A stretch of 64,000 bases of DNA from Seiridium cupressi (taxonomy: Eukaryota; Ascomycota; Sordariomycetes; Amphisphaeriales; Sporocadaceae). The notes beneath the pieces are model-generated. The model was given only the letters and a program-made list of their open reading frames with translations, had not been told where the DNA came from and did not search any database. The stretch covers positions 248,001 through 312,000 of the forward strand of contig JARVKI010000023.1 of assembly GCA_036674765.1 (NCBI GenBank), given 5' to 3'. Positions 45,258-56,984 of the stretch are shown in pieces. A program made the position numbers and the translations under genes. How positions within the stretch are numbered: position 1 is the stretch's first letter; every line of letters starts with the position of its first letter.

Positions 45258-47801
45258 ATGACTTGCAGAATGCGGACAGAGGCGGAACTGTGGCGGTGTA
45301 TCTCGAGCTCGGCAACGTCTCGGAGCCGTTACTTGAGAAGAGGGTTTGCAACATCGAGACTGGACCCATCGGGGCTGAGTTATGCTGAAGGTCCTACGGA
45401 TGTGAGTCTACAGTTGTCGCCACTCTCTGCCTCCTTGCCTTTCCCCTCTCGTTTTCTCGTTGTTATCACCATGGTGGCAATCATGTTTGTAATCCAAAGA
45501 ATCCTAGTTGGTTTTGGTTCTTGTGATGGGAAGCTTTCATGATGACACAAACTTATTTGGCTTGGCTTCGAACGGTGTTCAGCCCAGTGTAAACCGTTTG
45601 ATAGTATTCGTTGCTGTTCGGTCTCAAGCCAATACTGCTACCGTATCCTTGGCAATCAGCCCCAGTTCAAAGTATTTCTCAACTCCCCATCATTGCTAGT
45701 TCTATCGCTAGGCGTTCCAAGAACTCTCACTCTTGCCATCAATCGACCTTCTAAGACGATGAATGTTATGCGGCATTGGGCATGGTTACACTTGCGCAAC
45801 TAAAGTCAGTTATAGTTTCGAGTGGAACCATCACTAATATTGCCTAGCCACCGTTACTCCGACAGACAGTGCCGGAGCACTTTGCGAGTATAGTCTCAAA
45901 GCATGGCGATAGACCGGCAGTAATAGCTCGCTCCCCGACGGTCAGTGACTTGTTGCCGTCCACATCGGCTGCCCGAATGGCCTCTGAGCCAGAAACAAAG
46001 ATTCTCACTTATGACGCTCTTGATACTTTGTCAAACACACTTGCCGACTCTCTACGGTCTCTGGGCGTCAAGAAAGGAGACCGTGTCGCTGTCAGCTTGG
46101 GCAATGTTGCCGAGAACGCCGCTCTCAGTTATGCCATCTTCAAACTCGGCGCCATTTTGGTGCCACTGAATCCGACGTTCAACCAGCAGCAACTGATTGC
46201 TTCCCTTGCACATCTCAGTGTGGAGGTACTCATTATCGGTGCAGTGACCGATCTTGCGTACAAGCCATCTAGAGGGAGAAGTAATTTGCCACTTCTAGAA
46301 GCATTCTTGCCAAACCTGCGAGGCAAGATTGAGTCGCCCAAGGTACCCAGCCTGAAGACAGTGATAGTCCTGGATAATTCACCCTCTCATCCGGAGGTCA
46401 AATTTCCGCTTGAGGACTTTCGCGCTCTTACCCCGTTTTCAATATTACTCGATGGTTCTTCTCGGCCACTCACTCCCGATTCTCCCTTGGTAGCGGATGA
46501 GACAATTAATATTCAGTTCACGAGCGGAACTACTTCGGTACCGAAGGCGGCTATGCTCTCCCATACCAACATCTTGAACAACGGCTACCTCGTACGTCCC
46601 TCTAAAGATCCCCTCCTGCCCTCGTAGAGTTGTTTCTAAGACTGAAAACAATGTTTCGAGCATCCAATACACCCGAATTCGTTTCAGACTAGCAGAAATT
46701 ATCCGCAAGAGTGGCTGCTAACCTCAATTGTTACAGATAGGCAAACGTATGGGTCTCGTACCAGAAGACAAGATCATCGTTCCGCCACCGCTCTTTCACT
46801 GCTTCGGCTGTGTTCTTGGGTATATGGCAATTGCGACGACAGGATCAGCTATTCTCTTCTCCTCTCCTGCCTTTGATCCTGCGGCTAGTCTCCATATGGT
46901 CGGTGAGCAAAAGGCAACAGGCCTGTATGGCGTTGCTACCATGTTCGTCGCTGAGCTTGAGCTCTTGGCCAATTCTGCCTTCTCTTCAAATATACCAAAG
47001 GGGGCATTCAGTGGACTGAAAAAGGGAATCGCCGCCGGTAGTTCTGTGCCCGAATCTCTTATGCGAAAGCTATTCAAGACCGTCGGTCTGCAGGACCTGG
47101 TGATATGTTATGGCCAAACCGAGACAAGTCCCGTGTCTGTCATGACCGCCCCCAATGATCCCTTCGAGAAGAGGACCGGAAGTGTCGGTCGCGCGATGCC
47201 ACACACTGCCGTGAAGGTTGTTGATCCTCGCGATCGCACCAAGGTCCTACCCATCGGGAAGAGGGGTGAATTGGCTTGTTCTGGGTATCTTATAATGAAG
47301 GGTTATTACAACGATGCTGATCGAACAGCCGAAGATAGAATCGAAGATGAGGATGGGCGTGTATGGATGTACTCTGGTGATGAGGCTCGGATGGACGAGG
47401 ACGGGTTCGTGGAGATTACCGGGCGGATCAAGGACCTGATCATCAGGGGCGGTGAGAACATACATCCTCTCGAGGTCGAGAATTGTATCTTTGAGTGTCC
47501 TGGTGTGCAAGAAGTTAGCGTTATGGGAGTCCATGACGATAAGTACGGGGAGGCAGTTGCGGCTTTCGTAGTTCCTTCGAAAGGTTGGCACGTCTCTGAC
47601 AATGAAGCGTCGTCTGGTGCTGAAGGGAAGGCCCATGTCCTGCGGAAGGAAGACATCAGACAATGGGTCAAGAAAGGGCTCAGCAGCCACCTTGTGCCCA
47701 AGTACATCTGGTGGATAGATGGCTATCCCAAGACAGCCAGTGGCAAGATACAGAAATTCAAGCTTCGGGAGTTCGCTGCGACCCTGCTGAAGGGCTCGTA
47801 G
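45258..47801 (+). CDS. AMP-binding acyl-CoA synthetase (ANL superfamily), probably mitochondrial
   Basis: Three exons: 45258-45401, 45848-46591 and 46737-47801, total 650 aa. The first intron is 446 bp, unusually long here, but its borders (GTGAGT..CTAG) restore the family start GLSYAEGPTD/PPLLRQTVPEHFASI. The N-terminus is rich in Arg and Ser with no acids (SSSATSRSRYLRRGFATSR), like a mitochondrial presequence. The P-loop FTSGTTSVPKAAMLSH, the motif YGQTETSP, the hinge region YSGDEARMDEDGFVEITGRIKDLIIRGGENI and the catalytic lysine in TASGKIQKFKLRE are all present. It activates a carboxylic acid (medium-chain fatty or aryl acid) to its CoA ester. No peroxisomal C-terminal signal (ends LLKGS). 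The start ATG at 45258 or 45270 is uncertain. Confidence 0.87.
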
Positions 47802-48054
47802 CGCCTACCTTGACCGCATACCAGACGAACCTATCGTCTTATTCTAAACTATGCCGCGGTACTCCCGTGATTATTGTGTTGATCTGAAGAATACTGCTAG
47901 TGGTGTATTTATGCTCTGATTCGCGCCCTGTTTTCCAACTAACACCTTACAGCAAGCAAGGCAATTCTACCCAGGTCGATGGCGGAGTGGCGAGAATTTA
48001 TTAATATGATTTACTAATTGTTGCTTAGTTTGAAACACTTGAAAAACACTTGGA

Positions 48055-48123
48055 AAAAAAAAAAAAAAAAAACTGACAGATTAGAGATTCGAACTCTAAA
48101 CCTTGGTCTAGCTTACTAACACC
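48055..48123 (-). repeat. tRNA-like (B-box) sequence ending in a long poly(T)
   Basis: On the minus strand, a perfect T-arm TTAGAG-TTCGAAT-CTCTAA (Pol III B-box GAGTTCGAATC) is followed by ATCTGTCAG and a run of about 18 T. No complete acceptor or anticodon stem can be folded, so it is not a working tRNA. It could be the head of a tRNA-derived SINE or an old tRNA copy. Confidence 0.45.
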
Positions 48124-48215
48124 ATCGTACCGTTGGGGTCATGGCTTCACGTGCACAATCGTACCGTTGGGGGTCGTGGCTTCACCTGCACGATCATACG
48201 GCTGGGGTTGTGAAG
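48124..48215. repeat. Tandem repeat, about 35 bp x 2.7
   Basis: Units start at 48124, 48158 and 48193. Each begins ATCGTACCGTTGGGG or a variant and continues with TGGCTTCAC and TGCAC. The third is partial and diverged. They directly abut the tRNA-like sequence. Confidence 0.75.
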
Positions 48216-48908
48216 AAGAAAAAAGAAAAAAAAAGTAAGTACCCAGTCCTGTCAGATGTAGAGCCTATCGACCGGGTGGAATTGCCTTGCCTCTTTCTTT
48301 ATTTTTTATTTTTATTTATTTCTATCCCTTTTTTAGTGCTTCCTTTTTAGTTCTCTTCAACGCATTTTTGAGTTATATGTACCTTTACAATTCAGATTTG
48401 ACTGTTCTACCATCTGTGACCCGTCGTCTAGCAAAATCTTTGTGTCATGAAGTTAGAACGGAAGAGCTATGTACATTGTATTTTGTCTGCTGTCCTTGAG
48501 GTGCACATTTATTCACGGGTCATCTGATTACAGTTGTGAACAATCCTAACTAGCAAACAAAGTCAGAACTCATAAGGGATCCCAAAGTACAATTAAAGGC
48601 TTCGATCGGAAAAATCAGACCAGGTTCACGGTTCTTGGTTCTTGATTAATTGGCAGTGTAGTTGTTGGTCTTGTTATCAGGAACCGACGAAATAAGTACC
48701 TTCAACGTTAAGTGTATGTGCTAATCGTCCTTCGTTTCATTATAAGGAGCAGGTTCGAAGTCTTTCAATGCGGACTGCGCTCGAGGGGCATTGTGTCATT
48801 CACAAATACAGGAATTTAGCAAGGCAAGCGAATCTGTTACATAATGAGCCTTTATGTCTGCCAAAGATACCTCAAACAGCCTTGCCATAAGCTACTATCT
48901 GACCTCAA

Positions 48909-50188
48909 TTAGCCTGCCGAGCCAAGCGATTGCGATTCTGGGCGTCCCGACATCTCCACTTCGTACGTGTATTCAGCTCGTATGCCGCGAAAACTCTCCT
49001 CTCTGTCCGAATCATCCCTTAACCTTTTCCAGTCGCCATCCCCATGCGCATGCACCGTGGCAACAGTCACGCCGCCCTCGGTGTTGGACTTGAATGTTCG
49101 GTTCCGAGACTTGCCAGCGCCAGCGCCAGTCAAGGGTGTGCCGCCAAATGTCACCAGACCCAGTGGCTGTGGGTCCAATGTGCTACCCTTTCCCGACGAC
49201 TTCTTGACTTTGGCGACTATCAGACGACGCAGTGATGGAAGCGATCCCGCAATGAGACCAATAGCTGATTCGACGTTGGACCAGAGCGCGATGTGCCCGA
49301 CATGACCGATCAGATCATCGGTGGGGTTGCGGTAGGACTCGAGATATGGCGTACGAATGATGGTAGAAATCGAAGCACTAATTGACGTTGTTAGATTTGT
49401 CCCTGTCCTATGGCGGCAGGTTATAACTTACAGAGAACCAAAAGAAAGCAATACTGTAACGGATATCTTGGTCCGCAACTTCATTTGAGTCCTCCACAAG
49501 ATGACGCCGGGCAATACCGCACAGGCTAGATCTGTAACAATGGAGCATGCTGTTGAGGTATATGACAAGCCGATCATGGCATCCATGCCGGCACAAGTGG
49601 CTCTTCCTTCAGTTACAAGCGATGTGTTCCAATTTGCCTCAACAGGACGACATAGAGACAATATACCGATGAATGTGGTGAGGTAATTGCCAACAATGAC
49701 GGCGATAAGCGTCCAGATGGCGATTCGGTAGCTCTGGTTTGCGCTCGCAATTCGAAGCATCGTCGTACAAATAGAGCACTTGATCAGCAGCAAACTGTTG
49801 ACATACACTAGCATCCATATCATGAAGTACTTTGTCGACTCAACTTGCATAAAGTCGTTCAGATGCTCATTAGATCTTCCGAGACCACGGTATGCACCGG
49901 TACAGGCGAGTCCAACGTCCACAATGAAGAGAACCTGTCATGCTGTTAGAGCCACATTCGAATCGTGCCTTCCGCCGTCCCAAATCGAAAAAGATAGAAG
50001 CCAATCCTTACCAGACCGCCAACCATCAGCGTATCATCCCAGCCAAAGACATTCTCGCGGGATCGTACGTATGCTCTCAGCAATACGACAACAAGCGATA
50101 TTATTCCCAAAACGATTGATGACGCGACTATTGCCACACCAGTTCCATTGAGACTTGATACCCACTGGACGCTGGCGTCTACAGCCAT
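48909..50188 (-). CDS. Seven-helix membrane protein, fungal rhodopsin-domain (Pth11-like) family
   Basis: Three exons, 50012-50188, 49432-49934 and 48909-49377, with introns of 77 and 54 bp and consistent phases, encode 382 aa. Seven hydrophobic helices can be placed: TGVAIVASSIVLGIISLVVV, VGGLVLFIVDVGLAC, YFMIWMLVYVNSLLLIKCSI, IAIWTLIAVIVGNYLTTFIG, LSYTSTACSIVTDLACAVLP, ISVTVLLSFGSLASIST and a last one near ALWSNVESAIGLIAGSLP. The phrases ENVFGWDDTLMVGG, LCRPVEANWN and NVESAIGLIAGSLPSLR are diagnostic. The C-terminal tail of about 100 residues is cytosolic and charged. Relatives include surface receptors involved in host or nutrient sensing. No CFEM cysteine domain precedes the helices. Confidence 0.88.
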
Positions 50189-52319
50189 TGCAGATTGGTT
50201 ATTGCTTTTGTTAGCGTCGCAGAGTGTCGCACGTAGTCAAAACAAAGCGAAAGAGTAACTTGATGTTCAAACGTAGAGATACAAAGAGACACACGGACGA
50301 TCCCCCAACTGGAATGACAGAATGACTCTGGAGATATCAACATCCTAACAATCTTCACCCTCGCCGCGGGGAGGCGGTCCCGAGGGGCTCCACGACAACA
50401 TCGCTCCTATTCGGCTTCTCTTTCGCGAGGCTACGCGAACAGGATCTTGGAAGCGGGTTTCCTAGACCATCTTAGACCATCCTAGACCATTAGCTAGAAG
50501 AAAATTGTAAACAAGCTAGGATGTAAGTTCGAAGTCCACTACCGGTTTCAGCGCCTTGGGCTACTCTCCGGTCTATGCAAACCTTGACCAAGGCCCAATG
50601 GCCCACAACCCACATGGAAGTCAGGGACACCTAGTTAGTAATTCTTCGAGAACGGCCGAACCACAGGATCGCTGCCTGGGGAACCAACCTGGAGACAGTT
50701 CTTCCGATATCTGTTACGAGTCAATACCACCATCGTACGTCCTCGGTTCCAGTGACGGGGAGTGAATTTCAGATGATACATGTGCGACCATTAGTCATCA
50801 TACGGCGGAGTTCCCACAATACTTTCTTTGATGGCGGCGTTACCGTAGCGTACAGACTGATTCAAGGGTCTGAAGTCAATCAAGTCCACCTCACGTCACA
50901 TGAGTCAGGAGTCTAGAACGCTTGCGCGAAGGGGTTTATCGGGTAGCAGGATCGCGCATTCGCCTAGAAGTCGCAACCCAATCTCGAAGATCCGATCATT
51001 TGAGCTGACCATCTCGGCAAGCCTAAATCTGCTTATTGCTGGGATGGCATACCCGGAATATTTTCTGAATCAAGTAAGCAAACTGTCGAAGTCCTTCATC
51101 ACCCGTGCTGGGCTGGGGCACGACTCAGTCCAAGACTGAGAATAGAAAATTTCGCGCCGTGCTCAAGGACTCGTTTCCAAGGACCTCTATACTAAGTACG
51201 TAAATGCAGTGGAATGTTTCCGCCCATGGCGAAATTCCCGTGATTATTGCCCTCTCCACCAGCATAGTAGCGGTGTTCTCAAATAGACATGGCCTGCTGA
51301 AAGGAAGAAACGGCAACACTGGGAAAAGCTTGGGACACCCAACGCCATATTCAGCGCCGCGTGTTCTAGCACCAAGGCACTAGCACTAAGGGCCCTGCTG
51401 GCTTCGCGCCTGTCAGTCAGCGTGCCCGCATCGCATGGTGCAACCAGAGTCTCGGTAGCGAAATGCCTGCTGTCAATAAGGACTATTACCTGACATGCAT
51501 GGTAACTATGAACCGCCAAAATCTTGACAGGCTCTAATTCCGGTCTTTTACTTCTGCCCACTTCAACGTCAGATGAATCAAAGTCCAAGATTTCTATGTT
51601 GATCCATACTTCAATCAAACTGACATTGACAGCCGGAAACGGCCACAAATAGCTGGGCTGTGCAGCTGTGCGGCTGTGCGGCTGACGCCGTGATCCCATC
51701 TGATACCCGCACCTAATCACACAGGCTAGGTGATGTTAGACCGACCATGTCCGTTATCCATCTGTTAACATTAGCGTAGGGCCAAGTGTCACAGGCAGTT
51801 CATGGGCCTACAGTAGACCGCACGCGAGCTCCATGGTGCCGAAGTCTACTGTAAATTTGAATTAGCTAGATCCCATTCCTGTTCGAATCTATTTCCAGCA
51901 AGCAACTCTAACGGGATCTAGCGGAATCTAGCTTCCATTGCCTTGTGTATTAGGAATGGTGTTCCGTGCTTGGTGAAGCTGGTGTCTTCGGTGTTCCCAG
52001 CTTCCTGACCCCTGACGTAAAGAGGTTACATAGGTCCCAAGGTATCTGCGGCATCGTATGTCACGATCCTGGTTGACCTGGGCCCTTATTGGCAAGCATC
52101 ATGGCAGACATAAGCTCCGCTTGGGCCAAGCAAGCAGCTGCTTCATATACGTGAGTGCTGGCCACTGGATGTCAGTAATACCTAATCCATTCGGCTTCTC
52201 GTCCTTCAAACTCAGGTCAGATAATCAGCATGCTGTTGTCATCGTACTGTAGCAAATTCCAAAACCACTAACTCCATCCCTACGGTATCTACTACTTTAA
52301 TCCATACGCCCTATTAGTC
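50189..52319. other. Gene-poor stretch of 2.1 kb
   Basis: It contains a 10-bp tandem triplet at 50461-50490 and an inverted GCTAGATCCC / GGGATCTAGC pair near 51868-51922. A weak open frame at 50601-50765 (MAHNPHGSQG..) has no support. No transposase or known gene seen. Confidence 0.4.
50461..50490. repeat. Short tandem repeat, 10 bp x 3
   Basis: Three successive units CCTAGACCAT / CTTAGACCAT / CCTAGACCAT. No known role. Confidence 0.7.
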
Positions 52320-53257
52320 ATGGCATCCGCTATCAACGTGCCGGCCCAGCGCCACCACGAGGGAAAGGTTGCCATTGTGACCGGCTCGGCCAGAAGTGAG
52401 GACCCGTTTCTCCTCGTGGCTTACGAGCCTCGAACCTTGCTGACAATCATCACATAGGCATTGGTGCTGCCATCGCCCGTAACCTGGCCGCCAAAGGTGC
52501 AAACGTTCTCATCAGCTACTTGACGGAGGGCTCAGATGTTGCAGCAACAGAGCTCTCCAAGGAGCTATCAGCCACATATAACGTCAAGGCAGTACCATGC
52601 CGTGCCGACATAGCCACCAAGGAGGGTTGTGAGAAGATCATCGAGACTTGCAAGTGGGAAATGCCAGCCAACGCAAAGACGGGCACCCTTCAGGTCGACA
52701 TTCTCGTTCACAGCGCCGCCCTGTTCCATGCCATGCCGCTGGAGGCCGTCACAATCGAAGACTTCCACAAGGTGTACAGCATCAACGTTCTGGCCCCTAT
52801 TCTCTTGACACAGGCCGTCAAGCCATATCTCCCCACAGACCGATCCGGCCGCATCGTCTGCATTTCGAGCATCGGCAGCAAGGTCGGTCTCGCATACCTG
52901 ACTCTCTATGGAGGTAGCAAGGGCGCTCTCGAGGCCATGACGAGGACGTGGGCACGTGAGCTGGCTGAGAATGCCACAGTCAACAGCATCAACCCTGGCT
53001 CGACAGCCACTGAGATGTTTGCCAACGCCAGTGATGCCGCAAAGGATGCTATCGCGCTCCACTACCCGTTGACGCCGTTGGCACCGGTTAGGGAGTGGGA
53101 CTCGGACGACATGAAGGAGATGGGCAACAGATACGGTGGTCGTGTTGCATATCCAACAGAGATTGCTGGCATGGTCGGTATGATCTGCAGCCCCGAGTCG
53201 AGTTGGATGACGGGATGCTTGGTGAGCGCCAACGGTGGCCAGTGGTTCAGTAGTTAA
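52320..53257 (+). CDS. Short-chain dehydrogenase/reductase
   Basis: Two exons, 52320-52395 and 52458-53257, with a 62-bp intron (GTGAGG..ATAG), give 291 aa. The cofactor motif TGSARSIGAAIA (residues about 21-32) spans the splice; the usual TGxxxGIG has Ser for the first Gly of GIG. After the nucleotide strand (ANVLISYLTEGSD, with no acidic residue at the strand end, suggesting NADP(H)) come VHSAALFHA, a variant of the NAG motif, and the catalytic ISSIGS..YGGSK (Y and K of YxxxK). VNSINPGSTATEMF and the C-terminal SSWMTGCLVSANGGQ follow the classical SDR pattern. It resembles 3-ketoacyl-ACP reductase or versicolorin reductase-like fungal SDRs. Substrate unknown. Confidence 0.9.
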
Positions 53258-54273
53258 GTAGGCATGATACCCTGATGTCCTTAAATTTATGATGAAGAGC
53301 ATAACGCCAACATCGTACTCAACGCCAAATTTGCCAAATGTGTAGATATGGCGAGGACTTACCACAAATAGACCGAGGAAAAACTTCGGTCTCAGCCCCA
53401 ATCACTATAGCTAGTCGTTCATACTGGTATGCCCTGTATAAAGGATTGTATTACACTACTCTTCAACCATATGCCTACTGAAAGAGTATTCCTTGGGCGC
53501 ATACTCTGTCACTTGGCTAAAATGTGGTGCCCACCAGACTGGCGTTCGAATTCAACCATTGGTTCTGCCAAACCAAGCTTGCCCGGCTTGTGCGTTTGGC
53601 TCGTCCTTACATATTTTGTCAAGCGCAAATGGCTGAAAGCCGCTCGATTATTTGTGTAAGTTCCTTGTGGTCGGCTGGAAAAGTATCCTTGATCATCTAG
53701 AGCATGTTACCGACTGGCCTCAAGCCAAGGTTAGATATAAGTATTACATACACATAATAGACCTTAGAATTTTTATTTTTTATTTTTCTTCAAAATACGT
53801 CAATCCTCGTTCGTATTGTATTTGTTAATCCAGTCCCTTATGGATTTCGAAAGCAGTTGCAAAGAATATGACACTGCCTTGTCAGGTTTCCCTCTACACT
53901 ACCGCTCTTTCTGTAGGGTCTTAATCAAGACACTCTGTAACTACTTCCCCCCGGTCCCTGCAAGACTAAACCCTCGAAGGCCGTAGAACGTCTAAACTAA
54001 CCAACCGTCAACCCTGAAGACACTATCCCCATCCGTGCAGCTCCACTCGCCAGGCTGCTTAAAACTATTCTAGGAGAGTGCACCATCGCTCAGCTCCGCG
54101 ATACCTTGTCTACAGGGCCTACAATAAGCCACTGCAGCCCTGGCGATCCCTCTATCAATAGTATATGGACTGCCACCTCCGGGCTTCTTCTCACTGCCCA
54201 AATAGCCTCAACTTCAACAAATGACATAGCATTCGCGTTCAGAGGCAGGTCGTTGGACAGCCATTGATAATAA
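53258..54273. other. Intergenic, no gene seen
   Basis: AT-rich with a T-rich tract near 53770. No coding signal. Confidence 0.4.
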
Positions 54274-55303
54274 TGTCGTCTCTGGTCCCCTATACAACCA
54301 AGCAAGGGGTGCTTGCGGCCAAGCCCACCGGCGCACCCATACTTTCTGGTCCTGATGCCACCTTCAGGCTTCAAACTGTGACTCTTCCCAGCCTGCAGAA
54401 AGATCAAATTCTCTGCAAAGTTCTCTTCTTTTCGAATGACACCGGCCAGTGAAACTTCATTCAGACCACCGTAGCGCCAGAGCGCCTCTACGTGCCTGCT
54501 GTCCCGGTCGGCTTGCCCATGCACTCAGGCATCATTGCCGAGGTCATCGAGTCTGCATCTCCTGATTCCAAGGCCGGAGATCAGGTCATGGGTTTTCATT
54601 TAGGCACTTGAAGCGAGATTGTTATTCTGAACACAGCCACAGCTCAGAAATTGCAGGCCTTGCCGGGGGATCTGGCTATTACACACTACCTGGGAGCATT
54701 CGGGGCATCAGGCCTTGCGGCTTATACCGGTCTCTGCTATGCAGGTGAGGCGAAGCCAGGGGCTCGATGGCTATACAGATTGCAGTCAAGCTCCTGGGGG
54801 CCAAACGCGTCGTTGGAATCGCAGGCTCGGAGGAGAAATGCACATGGGTGCGAGACCGGCTTGGGGCGCATGCGTACGTTAATTACAAGAGCCCGACCTT
54901 CGTCGAAGACCTGAAGGCAGCGACGCCGGATGAGGTCGACGTATACTTTGATAACGTTGGAGGTCATGTACTGGATGCCGCTCTGACGCGCATGAAGAAG
55001 AACGGAACCATAGCTGTTTGCGATGCCGTGAGTGGTTACAACTCGGACGAGCCCATGCCCATAAACAACTGGTTCGAAGTCATTTCAATGAGAATCACCA
55101 TTCGGGGCTTCATCATGCTTGACTACTTAGACAAAGCACCGATGATTCTCCAAGAGCTGATCGGCGCTGCTGCGGACGGACGGATCAAGTTGCAAGATGG
55201 CGAGACGGTGGTTGAAGCGAGGATAGAAGAGCAACCTGAAATCTGGATGCGTCTGTTCAGTAGGCAAAATCAAGGGAAGCTCATCACGAAACAGACAGTA
55301 TGA
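54274..55303 (+). pseudogene. Decayed medium-chain reductase (alkenal/prostaglandin reductase-like)
   Basis: The reading frame matches NADP-dependent alkenal double-bond reductases over its whole length but is broken in three places. Two in-frame TGA stops (in SNDTGQ-stop-NFIQ at 54451 and in LGT-stop-SEIV at about 54609) stand where Trp codons would be expected. After GEAKPG (about 54758) the frame shifts and the Gly-rich cofactor loop of the Rossmann fold is missing. Homology resumes in another frame at MAIQIAVKLLGAKRVVGIAGSEEKC and runs intact through DVYFDNVGGHVLDAALTRM to 55303. Intron removal does not rescue these breaks. The loss of the cofactor loop means no active enzyme can come from it. 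The rest is well conserved, so decay looks fairly recent. Confidence 0.85.
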
Positions 55304-55602
55304 TCCCTCAGGAATATAGGGTGTAGTGAAAACCCAACTCCCGTAATTATATCAAGCTCAAACATTCCAGCAATAATTCATCCGGGGCGTCACAAAGCTG
55401 AGAAGTTGTGCCAATAAATGCTATCAGAAGCCAACATCGAGCACGAAAGGGTCTGGCACGTCAACAAAGTTGGCCAGCAAGTTACGCAGGTCAACGGTAA
55501 CCGACAGTATGTCTATGCAAGTCGTCCTTGAAACTTAATAGTTGCAAGGATGGAAATATATATTCATCCATCAAAAAGGATTGACACATTAGAAATAGAA
55601 TA
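55304..55602. other. Spacer between reductase relic and mobile element
   Basis: About 300 bp without features. Confidence 0.4.
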
Positions 55603-55750
55603 TGATGAACGCACAGACTACGTGGGGTGGATTAGTGGGGTTCTTAGTCTTAGGCCTTCACGGTAGCAGAGGGGAGCTTCCTTCTCCCTTTATCATCATC
55701 CTCACGGAGGACCTCAATATACGGATTTCTCCCCATATTGCCGTCCATCA
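55603..55750. mobile_element. 148-bp MITE-like element, copy 2
   Basis: 147 of 148 bases match 11416-11563 in the same orientation. The terminal inverted repeats are the same (TGATGAACGC and TGATGGACGG when read inward). It is flanked by GAATA on both sides (55598-55602 and 55751-55755), differing from the GAATC at copy 1, as expected for an independent insertion. No gene is interrupted here; the reductase relic lies 300 bp upstream. Confidence 0.8.
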
Positions 55751-56984
55751 GAATATGTATCCGCTAAGCTCCAGAGAAGTGTTTTTCTGGTGCAGCTCAG
55801 GGTACTGTAAACCATGGGTTGCAAATACACTCCCATCTCTGCTCATCCGTTAAGAACTTCGATGTCAAAACTACCCGCAGCAAGTTCAGCGCCGGGTCTC
55901 GGTTGGAGTTCTGTTTGTGTGCATGTGCAATGCGGAGGTGATGGTATTGAGCGGAAAGGCCTATTCAGCTCTTGGGGGTTTCATCATGCTTAGGTACGCA
56001 ATCACTGGGAAACCCAGAAGTGTAGGGTACATATGTATACATCATAGTCTGGGTGGAAGCGAGCGCAATTAAGGCCTCAACGGTAGGAGCCACCCAGTTC
56101 ATCAAGGCAACTCTGGTCTGAACTTCCGGTGACTCCCGCCGCCGGCACAGTAAAAGTTTCAAGTCGTACGACTCATTGTATCAAAAGACGTTGAAGACTG
56201 TTTAATGTTGTCGAGACAGACAGATCCTTATCGCGATAGCTATTCGGGAAATTGACTTGAATCGGCAATCTCGTCGAGATTATCATGAAGCCCATCCGAG
56301 CTTGGAGCTGGAGAATGGGCTCAAGATAATGCGAGTGCTTTCGTTGCAGTTATACTGAAGCGGAAGGCACGCTTCTAGCAGTCCATGTGCGGGCGTTCAT
56401 GACGGGCTTCTCAAGCACATGAACCACATTGCGACTTTCGCAACTACGACAGGCAGAGATACCAGAACAACCGTTCAGATGGAGAAAAGTCTAAAGACAT
56501 TGATGGTTCATGCCTGTAATTGACTGGATTTCTCAATTCTGACCCAAAACACCGCTTGAGGGAGGATTTTAGGGTTGACAACTTTTTGACGCGGGATTAG
56601 AGATATAAGGCAGTCGCATCACGCAATTGCATCGCCTTCGTGACTTCCGTAACATGAATAGAACGATCTAGCGAGACAGGTCGTAAAACAACGTTCCCCG
56701 CTGTTCTTCGTGGAATTTCTTCCTTTCTCTCTTGCCCGTGAGCCAGAGTACCGTAGGTAACCCTATAGTTTGGCTTGGTACCTATCCAATGCCAGCCAAG
56801 TGTTCCTTGATGTTGACGAGTATAGCTAACATGATAAATAGAATGGAAACAATGTGCATTGCGCCCTGGGCCCCCTTTGGGGAGCCCAACACCACCATCA
56901 CGTAGGTAATTCCTCTACACATTTGTCGCTCTTCCTCACCTTCTCTCATTGCTTTATTTCCTTGATCGTCTAATAGTAACCACG
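55751..56984. other. Intergenic, no gene seen
   Basis: Short frames only; nothing recognisable. Confidence 0.4.

Larger units (their letters stand above)
47802..48908. other. Intergenic with tRNA-like relic and tandem repeats
   Basis: No protein gene. It holds an A run at about 48055-48072, a tRNA T-arm-like sequence and three 35-bp tandem units, listed separately. Confidence 0.5.

Noticed and set aside
51244..51720. 158-codon open frame on the minus strand
   Set aside because: No start context, motif or homology signal; likely random.
52568..53401. 277-codon open frame on the minus strand
   Set aside because: Antisense shadow of the SDR gene, whose motifs and splice phase are convincing.
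56070..56100. Weak resemblance (GGCCTCAACGGTAGGAGCC) to an internal part of the 148-bp element
   Set aside because: Only a dozen scattered matches, with no terminal repeats or target duplication; chance.
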